Assembly (NCBI GenBank): GCA_013396995.1
Contig: VWZP01002200.1
Coordinates: forward strand, 620,001-684,000
Direction: 5' to 3'
Source: Dicaeum eximium
Lineage: Eukaryota; Chordata; Aves; Passeriformes; Dicaeidae
Length of the DNA stretch: 64,000 nucleotides
In this document: positions 24,162-35,428 of the stretch, one piece after another
How positions within the stretch are numbered: position 1 is the stretch's first letter
How the letters are laid out: every line of letters starts with the position of its first letter
Notes under the pieces: model-generated
Told to the model about the DNA's origin: nothing
Seen by the model: the letters and a program-made list of their open reading frames with translations, nothing else
The model's database searches: none
Position numbers and translations under genes: made by a program

Positions 24162-27100
24162 AGCTGCATCTTCTTCCTTCCTTCCAAAGGGGCATTGCAT
24201 GCTCCCATGTTTCACACTGCAAAGGTTACCCTTTAGGAAGCTGAAGGTACACGAATTTCCCTTGATAGAATGATGAGGTGTTTTCCCAAGCACCTGTAGT
24301 AAAACTTTGATTTGTGCTGACTTTGGTAGCTAGCTTCATCTCAGTGTTTGGAACCTGAGATTTTAGGACTAACAGTGCCTATGGTCGCACTTAAGTGCCA
24401 AAAGACTGTGCAGGATATCCAAGCTGGCAGCAAGGATGAGATCTGTTAGATTTTGTTATTTGTCTGCCATTTCCCTTAAAAACAGCCTGGGCAGCATTTG
24501 CTGTGATCCAGAAAAGCCACTGTCAGTCTCAAACCAAGGGTTTTATATAATCCCAGGTACATAACCCTTTCTATTTCAGCTCTAGTAATTTTGAGGTTTT
24601 AGAGGTTTGATCTAGTATTACCTGTTCGATATATTTTTATTTGTTTTTAAGAATTTTATTTCAAGCCTTCCGGTCTTCGTTGGGTAACTCAGTTATGGAA
24701 GAGGTCTGGATTGTGGTTCTGCAAAGCTGTGACCAGCTCAGGGTCCTGTGACAAGTGGTGGGCTCATGCTTTTCTCCCATTTCTGAATGAGAGGTGAGGT
24801 AAGAACAGTGTTGGTGTTCAGAGGGACCAAATACCACAGGGAATCCAAAACAAGCTACAGTGGGAGTTAAGGACTTTGCCTGTTCTCCCCTCTGACCTGA
24901 TGCACCTCTTCAGTAGCTGTTCTTCAAGTGGAAACATACGGAATTAATTTGCCTGCCCCTGATTTCACTAGAGTGTTTAGTAATTTGGCTTTAATGTTAG
25001 AATTCATCAGCAAGACTGATTGCTGTATCATACAGAGTGGCAGGCTTGGCAGAGAAGGAAATTTCCCACACAGTTTAAAAATGGTCTGTGAATTTGCCAA
25101 GTTTAGAGTTTGATAACAGCTAGAAAAAGGACACTGCAAGTCTTGTATGAAGAAAAGAGCCAATTTAGGAATTAAAAAGGTGAGATGGTCAGGAGCAGGA
25201 ACATGCACATTTTACATTTAATTCAGTAGCTGTGGTTTGTTTTGTTCTTAATGGCATGTGGTTTTTAAAAGGAAGTTTTTGCTTAAATGCAAATCAGATA
25301 TAAGGTTACTAAAGATAGGGAAGGCATTCTTTGGTAAGTGTGGTGGAAGCTAGTCTGATAAATGTACTCAATAATGAGAATTCTAGGGCAAAATGCTGAG
25401 CCCTGTGGCTACGATCCAGCAAAATGCTGACAGTAGTGCTAACACTCATGAACTTAAAATTAAGCATTTTCCAAAAATGCTTTGATAAATCAGAGCTGGA
25501 GTCCTTATCACTTTTCTAGGAGTGAATTTATGAGAGCCTTGTAAGTCAATAGTATTTATTCTTAGGCTTCACTACTAAACCACTAATGGAATATAGGGAA
25601 ATTACAGCTTTTCTGTGGTGTGAAGAAATCTGGCTCTGGTCTTAACCACAATCTGTTCCCCTGCTTTCAGAAAAACTTCCTATCTTGATTTCCAGAGGCA
25701 CTAGAAAAACAAAATCAAGTAGTGGAATTTCCTATGGATCTGCACCCTATAGGAAGACATTTCTTCATGCTCTCTTCCCTGCTCCAACAAATATTTGTCT
25801 CAGATACACATTGGCCTTGAGTGCAAGTACCTGTTAGGGACATCAGGGATGCCTGTTTCCTGAGCCCAGGCAACCTCTGATGCCCTAATGTCTCCCTCTC
25901 CCTTCTGAGGATCACAATAAATTGCAGCTTAATATGAATGGCTGTGCAGGACACAGGGCTGATGCTGCTGTAAATACAAATGAATGTATGTTAGGCCTGG
26001 CAATTGAAAAAAAGTTTCTCAAACAATGACTTACGGTCAGGGCCAGTCTTGTCAGGCCATTTTTTAAAATTATCTTTTCTAAACAGCCTGTGTCTGTATG
26101 AAGGGGACTTTGCACCCTGAAAAATACAGGTGAGTGTTTGCAAGTGTTTGCAACCTCCAGGTTTCAAGAGAAAAAAATTACCTTGATTGATGTTACAGAT
26201 CATGGTACCCTTTGTAGCCTTCATTATACAGAGTCCTTAAAACTGTTGTATCCCAATATTCCTGCTAAAGACTTGAATGTGTTTGTTGATGAACAAGCTG
26301 GAGGTAATACCTTCCCTCCTTTGAGATGAGTGTGCTCAATATTACAGAATTTTCTCTTGTGATATCTGGTCATGTTTTCCTCAGGCCTCATGCTTGCAAG
26401 TTTTGTGGATTTGCAGGCAGCTTCCATTATTTAAGGGTACACATCTCTCATCCATGATTGGCAGGAGCCAAGAGCATGTCTGTGCAACTCTGTAAACAGA
26501 AGGCAAATGGCAAGAATCCAGTTTATTTTTTGAAACCCTGTGCTTTTAAGAGCCTTGCCAAAGGTTATGTGTTTCTTTGAGATGGCAGTGATCTGTGATA
26601 GGTATCATTAAATATTCTGACTCTGTCTTATATGGGGTGGTGTGCACATGAGGAATGACAAGGCAGTCTTACCCCAAAGGCTCTATAGTTTAGTGCCTAA
26701 ATTTTGTGGTGTCTTTAGGCTCTGCTTGTAATCCTGTTACAGTTTTAATATATGATAGCCCTGACACAAAGTAACCTCCTTATGGTAGCTTTTTTAGAAA
26801 TTATTTGCTTGCTTTTGGTAAAAGCAGTGAATTTTGGAAACTTGCATGCAATCAGCAAGAGAAAGGAGTGCCAGAGAAGAGATGTTGCCATGCCTTCCTG
26901 GGTTGTCTCCACAAAGGCAGGCACTTAGGTAGGTGAGGCTTAGCAATATTCTGTTACTGTAAAACATTTTTGTGAATGGCAAAGCTTTCACTATCCTTTG
27001 AGGAATATGTGTTGAATCCTGCTGTCTCACAATTGACAACATATTTTGATTAAGAGGAAAAGACTACATACAAGCATTTAAAGCTGTGGATTTTTTTTCA

Positions 27101-27256
27101 TAATTTATGTGTCAATAATCAGTACTTGGTCTTAATAACAAAGAATATTTTACAGACACATTTTTATAACACAAATTATTGTAGGAGGGATTTCACTAGT
27201 GATTTTTCACATGCAGCAAGGTGTTTGTTGCTATTTGTTCTTTTAATACCATTTTG

Positions 27257-27320
27257 CAGGTATTATAATATAATCTAGGTATAGGTATTATAATACAATA
27301 CAGGTATAATAATACAGTAA
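27257..27320. repeat. AT-rich imperfect tandem repeat
   Basis: GGTATTATAATA occurs at 27259 and 27284, and a diverged copy GGTATAATAATA at 27303. The spacings of 25 and 19 bp are irregular. It lies within the large intron. Confidence 0.6.
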
Positions 27321-30300
27321 ATTATCACTGAGTGTTCATCTAAAGATTTACCATAAGAAGCATTAGGTTCTTACAGGTGGGTCAGTTGATGTTAGCTCAT
27401 TGCTATGGTTTCCTCTGTTTTCTCTCTTTGCTGATTCTCTTGCAAGCTCCTTTAGAAGATGCTTAGAGAAAAGAAGGCCTTGAATTATTGAATTTATTGT
27501 GCACACATCTCCCCTTCCCCTAAACACCCTTCAATTACTGCAAGAACACAGAATATTGGGGCACAGTAAGTCTTGAGGCCTTAGACACATTGGTGCATAG
27601 CCACACAGCTCTCCTGAGCTTTAACAGAAATCAGAAGTAAGAGATGAGCCAAATTTACCTATTTGCCTTATTTAGGGCCTGTGCAGGATTGAAATCCCAC
27701 TAAGGATCTCAGATAGAATAGAAATGGCATTTAATGCTACTTAGTACAAGGACCTTTCATTCCCTGGACTCAGTTTTCAAAAACATTTGCAAGCACCTGC
27801 AAACTTGGGGCCCAGCCTGTTTGCCTAACTAGCCAGGCGTGGTTTGCAACTCTTGTTCTCAAGGGACAAAGTGTTTTGAAATCCATTATCAGACAAACTT
27901 GGGCACACTTTGGGATTTGAAAAATAGCAGCACAAAAGACAAAATATTATTTAAATTCTAAGTTCCGACCCAGGTGTAATATTCATAGTAAAATACCCTT
28001 AAGGGAGTCACTGGGTGTTAAACAACCCTAAAAGTTCCTATGTAGAAATGCAGAGATAATACAGTGAAGGCATTTTGTCCCTTCCCCATGCAGTGTTTCT
28101 ATTTTAACTAACATATCTATATTTTTTTAAAGTTTACCCAGTGCTCAAAGCCACCTGCAATTTCACAATTCCTTTAGTGTGACTTGGTGAATAAGGCAAA
28201 TCTTCCTTCAAACTCTGAAGTCACCAAAGGCCTGAGAAAAAAATTAGAAACTGAGTGAAAAATTACAATGTACCAGGCTTTTGAAGTGAAGCCAGAATTA
28301 CTTGTCTTGTGGTTACTCTTCTAATACAGGTTGTATTTTCTTCAATTATACCTGGTTTTATTAAGTGCATTAATTCTAACATAACTGTTTGTTTATATGA
28401 TAACAGGTTAAGGTTATGGCTTTGGGAGTGAGTGAGATGGGGAGCCATTAGCTGTTGTTTCTGCCAGAGTGAAAAATACCAAGGCAAAAATAATTGGCCT
28501 GGGGAGAGCATTAGATAGACCATGAAAAGTAGAAACTGGATTATTTGTTTTGTCTTGGTACAGTGGTTGTTCACCTGATAACATTAGTTTCTCTTAAAAT
28601 ATAATTAGCATTTTATTCCAGTAAGCATTATTGTATGTTAGATATTAGTGGGACACAGCACAGTATGTTGTAAATATGGCCTTTGGTGCCTAGATGGCTA
28701 ATTCAGTGCTAATGGCATTATCAAAGGATGCAGAGGAACAATGTCCTAACTTATCTGTTCCTTGTGAAATAATTTCCTGTAGTTATTCAGATGTGACTAA
28801 TGATGTCTCTTCTGCAAAAACTTTAATTTATTTATTTGGTATGTCCCCTTCTTAAGAAATGTTAGAAACAGAACAAAACAACAAAAAAAGGGAACAATTA
28901 GTTTTCTATGCTTTTCTTTGTTTCCTGATTAATTTTTGGTCTCAAGAAAGCAAAAATGTACCTTGGCAATTTCACACCTTGTTACATCTTCTGTTTGCTT
29001 TCATCACACGCATGGCTGTTTTCATAAATGGCAAACATAAACATAAATGATGTAATATCCCTCTTTCATCTTGACTGTGTGGCTGGGAAATTAATGCATA
29101 TGTGCAGAACATGAACAATTCACAATGTACATCCACCTTTTGTTGTGTCAAGGCAGGGATTTGAACAAGACTTCTGTCTGCTTACATAAGAAACATGAGA
29201 TATTCCAGCTTTATATATCTTGACTCTTACGTGAATTTTGTTTTTACATGTTCTACTACAAATGGAAGGGCTCTGTGGTTTGACTTCTTTCTATTAAGAG
29301 GATGCTGCCCTTGCAGAAGCAGTGACCTTTGAAAAGCAAGTCTTAAGTAATCCTTTTATTTTTCTGAGATCATATAGCACAGTATCCAGTTGCAGGCTTT
29401 TAAGATGGAATGATTGCAGACTTTGTCCACCTGCCTGGATTGGATTACATTTTGTTTGACAAAGAAAACTCTAAAATACTTATACCTTCCTTCCTTCACT
29501 TCAGAGCATCGTAATCTCTGTGCATTGAGGATGCAGAGTAGTTGCTGTATCATGCCATCACCAGTGGGGTTTATTGAATTTACTTAATTGGCCTTTATCT
29601 CACGGTTACACTTTAACGCTTCTTTTGAAGGAGATTCAAAAAGGATATGGTTACTCCTCTTCTCATTTACTTGGAGAGTTGGGTTACTCATTTTCTTATC
29701 TTCCGTCCATTTCCCGGTAGAGCAGAGCATTCTGTGAGCCACAATTGAACGTTTGAGAGACTTGCACACCCAGAGATTTTAAGTCCACAAAGCTGCTCGC
29801 TAGCCAAGCTTTTTGCACACGCTTTTTGCAGAGAATGCTCAGGTTTAGGGGTATAGAAGTTTGATGGGTGTGTTTGGGTGGCTCATGGTGGATTTTGTGT
29901 CGTGCTATGCAGGTGCACATAAAGGAGAGTTAAAGTGCCCTGAACCTCCTAGGGAAACATTTTGCAGCAGAGTTTGGGAGCACTTACATTGTTTTCTTGG
30001 CTGTAAAGCACTTGTGAGCCTCAGTCCTATAAACACTTCAGGAAGCCTCAATAAAGTGGATGAAAAATCCACTATTTGATGGGGCGATTTTGATACTGGG
30101 AATTGCATGTTTTTCACCTTTCTGACAGGCATTCAATACCAGGGAGGGCTGAGGTCTCCCCTCACTGCTCTTCTCAAGTTTACTTTTGCTCATAGGAGTT
30201 TGGAATGGTTTAATGCTCAGCACTGATGTTCTCTATCCTGCCAGACCTCTGCTGCAGTTCTGTAAGCATGGAGATAGGCATTGCAGGGATTTGGGGGCAT

Positions 30301-32383
30301 TGGAGATCAGTCCCAGAGGGCATGGGTCCTTTTTTTAACTATTTTGGTAGCTCCTCCCTGTACATGGTAGCATCTGAGTGGCTCATGATAAGTGATCAGT
30401 ATCAGCTATTTAACCAGGATTGCACAACCTCCTTTTAGTTGGCACCATCACCACACAGCAAGGCTTGTTATCCAATGCCCCTGAAGACTATGCAGCTCCC
30501 TTGCATCAGAAGGGCCTTCATTCTGTTTTAATGGAGCTCACTACTGGCTCTGTCTTCTATGAGCTAATATATCTGACCATGCCTGTGTACATGGATCTCA
30601 TATCTCACATGCACAGCTCAGTTTGCTGAGTACGTGTACGCACAGCACATATTTAGGCACTGGGTTGATTAACAAAAATTCCTTTACCAGCTTAGCAGTT
30701 TGTATTTAGGTTGTTATTTGCCTTCCCATAGTCCAAAAACTTGTAGAGGATGTCGGTCAGGGAGGGGGAAGGTGACTTTTGCAGATGAATAATTGTTGGT
30801 GATCACCGTGCAGTGCCTGCATAAATAATATGGTCATCATTCAAATCAAGGTGGTTTTTACGCGCTCAGTGGAGCAGTTGTGAGCACAGTGGTGGATGCA
30901 CAGTTAAAAAGCAAACACTGTCTGTACAGCTTGATGCCAGCTCTCCAGCAGAAAACAGTGTGGAAATAGTCAACACCTTTTGGGGTCCTTCAAGAGCCAA
31001 GTGGGGAAAGTAAACAGGAGTGCAGAAAACCAGGGCTGAAGCAAGACTGAGATGTGGCAACTTGCTATAACAAAGAAGTCTTACTGCTACAGTCGAATAA
31101 TAATTATCTGGAGTGCTTCCCTTACTTTTTGGCTTAAAATCAGACCTGGAAAAATTAATGTATTTGTTGTCTTTATTTTACTTAATGGGCTGGGGTTTTT
31201 TATAGTGTTAATATAATTAGCTAGTCCTGCATATAGAAGAATTTTTTTTTTCTGTAGTCCCAAATACATTTTGGAAGATGAAATGTGGTTGTTTGCTGCT
31301 GCTCTTTGCATTCTATTCCCCATATGGCCACAAAAGTCATTGCCATGGGTCTTCTCAGGCCCCTCGTCATCCTTGCAGGAGCCGGTCTGTGTGGAGGGTG
31401 AGTCAAAGTCCCTCATACAGGCATGGCCTGCTTTTATCTCTGGAGAAGCTGCTCTTGGCCCTGCAAATGGGAGACTATGAGTTTCTCCTGTCCCCTTTTC
31501 TTTTCACTCAGTGCTGTTTCCTAATCACTGCCATGAAACACCTGGGGTGTTAGGGATGCATTGCCCATAGCAACTTTTGCTGGAGAGCTGGCAGGGGTGG
31601 CAGCAACCACAACTTAAAAAGTCTCTGCAGACCTCAGACTGAATACAAAGGATCAAGCCTGTTTCTGATGCACATGTGTGCTGCAAAGGGCAGATAACCT
31701 TTCAGGGCTGCATCTTAAAATAATGAGCAGAGCTTGTATGGCTGCTCTCATGCTGTGGCTTCCCCAAGCACACTGAGAACTTCCAAACTGTGAATGCCAT
31801 TAAAATCTTTTGCCATTTGCAAGGAATTAGCATCACTATGTGAGCCTGCAACACCCCAGTGATATTTATGGAGAGCAATTGAATTATAAAGGTTGTGATA
31901 TTCTTTGCTTCTGAAAGGAGGGGGCTGAAAGATGCCTAGGCTTAAACTACTTAAAATCCAAAAATAGTTAAGGAGCCCATGTAATCTAAGGTCATCTGAA
32001 AAATATATGCTTTGAAAGCAAACAAAAGAAAGCAAACCATAATCAATATGTAATTCTGATAACGTAGACCCCTGACACATTTGAAAAGAGAAGGTGTGGG
32101 GTTGATGTGTTTGAAAATTGCTTGAAAAGGTGGGGTTGATGTGTAAGCTGTGATAGTAGTTCATGTTGTTACTTTGCCTTGGTGGTCATGCTGCTGCAAA
32201 TCTCTGCAAGTCCAGTTGTTAAAAATGGGCAAATATCACCAAGGTGAAGACAGACCCCACTGATCTGCAGTAGCCAAGGATTGCTTTATGTTTGAGGATG
32301 GACTGATGAGTTTGACTTTGGCTGAGGCAGACCATCTTACTAACAATGGTTTTTGTCTGTTCTGTTTTTCTCCTGTCTTGCAG

Positions 32384-32508
32384 CACCTTCTCCAGTCAGT
32401 ACTGTGAAAAAAGGGAAGATAACTAAAAATAGCATCTCCCTTTCCTGGCAGGAGCCAGATCGACCCAATGGCATCATCCTGGAATACGAAATCAAATATT
32501 TTGAAAAG
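32384..32508 (+). CDS. EPHA5: EPHA5 exon: fibronectin type III domain 2, first half
   Basis: This 125 bp exon follows a good acceptor (TTCTCCTGTCTTGCAG). Its first two bases complete the Ala codon left open by the previous exon, giving [18 protein letters not shown]. It then encodes [15 protein letters not shown] and [12 protein letters not shown]. The Trp in LSWQEP and the Tyr in EYEIKY are the core residues of a fibronectin type III fold. The exon ends in phase 0 after Lys with the donor AAG|GTGTGA, a rather weak site. The frame hits TGA directly after the donor, so intron retention would end the protein one residue on. In the receptor this membrane-proximal FN3 domain contributes to stalk rigidity and to contacts with the membrane; that is family knowledge. 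Confidence 0.96.
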
Positions 32509-35268
32509 GTGTGATGGACTGATTGCTGAGCTTCCCAAGTACCTTCTCTTTATTGTTTTCTTCTTTTAGTTATTATTATTTGAGTCATGGAAGGGAATGG
32601 AGATATTTTATGCATAAATCAATGTCAAATTGATTTTGCAGTAAATGATTAGGAAGACTTGAAATGAGGGTGTTGTTTTCCATTAGTGTGCCACTTCTCT
32701 TGAACAAATACATTAAATCCGCGTGTCAGATTCCTCTCCAGCCTTATCACATTAAGATAGAGCCTGCTCATTTGTTAAAAATAGAAGGGGTTGGGGACTG
32801 AGCATCTGTCTCCTCCCAAAAAGATCAGGCAATCCCTTGCCTTTGGTATTTCAATTTCTCACTCGATTTTCTATCCAGTGTGAAAGGAGAGAAGGGGGTT
32901 GTGGAGAGAGATTGAATGTGCTCTGATATGAAGAAGGGCATCTTGGCTAAAAACTTCCCTGGATTTTCCTGCTCTTTCTCTCCATTTAAAGGGAAGCAGT
33001 CCCCCCACAAAACTTGCCTCTCCTAGTCTTCATTTCAAGTGGTGACTTGTTCTCTTCCTGCAAAATTAATGTCGTTTAAATGAAAATAGTTACAAATGTA
33101 CTTTATCAAAGTAGTATATTTTGAGTGATAGGGCCTTAAATGTCTGGAAATCCTGGATTTCAAAAAATCAGGTTTTCAGGATTTGATTGAATAGCAATTT
33201 CTTTGCCTTCACTGGAATTGTAAGGTGTTCTTTTTTCCTTGGAAAAATCCAGGCTTTTTACATGAAAATAAGTGGAAAATAATGAAATTCAGTCACTATT
33301 CATTTTTTAGGGGGATTGAATTTATATTTTAAGAAAGATATTCCATTAGGTCTATCTGTGATCTAGGTGAAATCATTTAACATGGACCAGGCCTAGATCC
33401 TTACTCCTTCTGTCTTCTTTCTCTGACCATGGGAAGGACTTGCTCAAGCAGTCTGTGCAAACAGAGGAAAGAATTTCATAAATCTTCTCCATCAAAATAA
33501 AATCAACATTATTTTTGCAGATGAGGGAGCTTGTGAAATAGATATGTGAGTGACTTAAATAGGGCTGAAGATTAAAGTACACAGCAAGAGTCAGGTTATT
33601 TTGTTGCTGGAAATAATCCATCAGTAATTATTTTATTAACTTGTTTGAATGACTGTTGGGTACATTGAATCCTTACCATGGAATCACTTGGGAAGAGCAG
33701 CTTTTAGAAACCAAAAAAAGGTAAAGCAAATAATTCAAGTGAAAAAAATTGTGTATTTCTTCATTTTCCTTAGTTTGTTTTCAAACAAATCGATGGGAGA
33801 GGGGACTTAAAATGTTGTATTTGTAGACCAGAACTAGTCTCAAATAGCTTCAGCAAATAGTTCAAGAGCAGGTCCTTTGTGGAGAGGTAGCTCCAGCCAG
33901 TCCAAGTTTATGCTGTCTTGATTTATTTTCTTCAGGCTGAGGGTGAATCTTTGTATTTTCCACAGAAAAGCTCAAGAGTCCAAGTGTTTGTGGTAGCCAG
34001 CAATGTATTGAAAAGTTAATTGGCTGACATACAAGGAAAGATGTGACCTAATATTCACTTACTGTTTTTTAGCCAGTAGTTGAGATAGGCTGGGGATATT
34101 GCCCTTTATCCTTTTTTTTGTGGCTACTGTAATTTATATTCTCTCAGCTTTCAGCCCTTCATAAGGGTAAGTTCAGATTCACTTCCAAGGGACAAGAATT
34201 ATTTATATTAAGTGTTTGTCAGGTCTGAGTTTTGTCAGATTGCATTCCTGTAAGAGGGATCACTCCTTAATAAGAAAAAAAGGGCACGTATATATGTGAG
34301 TGTGTGTGTCTGTACACATTTCTACAAAACAGGCTTCAACTGAGAAATTTTGTAATCTTACATTTAAGAAATTCCCAGTGCCTTAGTCAGGCATATTGCT
34401 GTCTATGGGAAGTTGGCCATTAAATTGAAAAAAAGAAAAATTAGCTCCGATTCTAAGAGCTATCCAGAAATCTTGGTAAGGAACTACTAAAAACTCTGGT
34501 TTAACTCATAATAATTTGGATCTAAGAGGATATGGTGAATACAAAGCAGTTTCCAAATTTGTAGACCTTAATTTATGAGCTCTTGTCTAGATTATGTGTT
34601 ACAGTAAATAATTCTAAGAGTAATTACTTAGCATTTCAACAAAATTTTAATCAAAGAACTGGAACTGTTTCACATTAGAAACTGATGTAGATGAAGATTT
34701 ATTTCAGCAATTTTTCTTCAAGTTCATTGCTTCGGAAGAACAATGCAAAAATTAGATATTTTCCTGGAGTTTTGGTTTATTATTCCCTTCCCAAGGTCTA
34801 ATTCGTGGTTCTAGAAATGCAGGCTTAAAGTTGTACAGCGTGTAATATATTATTCTCTTTTAGGCCTACTTACATTACTGGGAAGCCGTTTTGGTGTAAA
34901 TCAAAATCCTTTTTTAAGGCGATGGGACTTGTTTTATCTTTCCTGTGCCTTGGGATTGATCTCTGTATGATAAACCTTTCCATTGCCCCAGGCCATGTAC
35001 ATCCTGAGCAGTGGAAAGCTGCTTCTACTGCAGATGCCAGTTGTATGCCTCCTAGAATCATTGATTATAAAAGAGAAAATCAGATCTCACATTTTGTATT
35101 GCAGAAAAGACCTTCAGAGAGAGGGGGTTTTGAGGAAGAAATCCTCAAAAATGCATACTTCAGTCATCTTCTGTCACGTTTCTCTGGGGGTTGTTAAGAG
35201 TCTGTCTTCTCTGCGAGCCACTCTGTGTGTGTTTGAACTTTGTGGTTTTTGGGGGGTGTTGGGAAAAG
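32509..35268 (+). other. EPHA5: Intron within the FN3-2 domain (2.8 kb)
   Basis: AT-rich non-coding sequence with several A- and T-runs and a short TG-rich stretch near 34290. A short motif duplication (GGGGTTGATGTGT) lies just upstream of the preceding exon, at 32097 and 32132. The 3' splice site is unusual: the 30 bases before the AG are rich in G and A. Nothing gene-like is seen. Confidence 0.85.
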
Positions 35269-35428
35269 GACCAGGAGACGAGCTACACCATCATCAAGTC
35301 GAAGGAGACGGCGATCACGGCGGATGGGCTGAAGCCAGGCTCAGCGTACGTCTTCCAGATCCGAGCGCGGACCGCTGCCGGCTACGGGGGCTTCAGCCGC
35401 AGATTCGAGTTCGAAACCAGCCCAGTGT
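35269..35428 (+). CDS. EPHA5: EPHA5 exon: fibronectin type III domain 2, second half
   Basis: This 160 bp exon starts in phase 0 with [17 protein letters not shown], continues [15 protein letters not shown] and [16 protein letters not shown], and ends ETSPV plus one base. [14 protein letters not shown] is the signature end of the second FN3 domain of Eph receptors. The donor GTGT|GTAAGT is strong. Base composition differs sharply from its surroundings: it is GC-rich and dense in CpG (GCGATCACGGCGG, CGAGCGCGG, GCCGC), whereas the flanking introns are AT-rich and nearly CpG-free. The acceptor (GGGTGTTGGGAAAAG) lacks a normal pyrimidine tract close to the AG. The reading phase and strong family match leave little doubt that this is the real exon. 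Confidence 0.96.

Larger units (their letters stand above)
5385..32383 (+). other. EPHA5: Large intron between the FN3-1 and FN3-2 exons (27.0 kb)
   Basis: This is the longest intron in the window, running from the GTAAGT donor at 5385 to TTCTCCTGTCTTGCAG at 32368-32383. It contains most of the recognisable repeats: poly-T tracts, three CR1 3' fragments, three MIR-like SINE relics, a TTTA microsatellite, a G15 tract and an AT-rich imperfect tandem repeat, each listed separately. Many short open frames exist on both strands, the longest about 179 codons, but none has a recognisable domain or plausible gene structure. No additional exon, RNA gene or intact transposon was identified. Confidence 0.9.
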
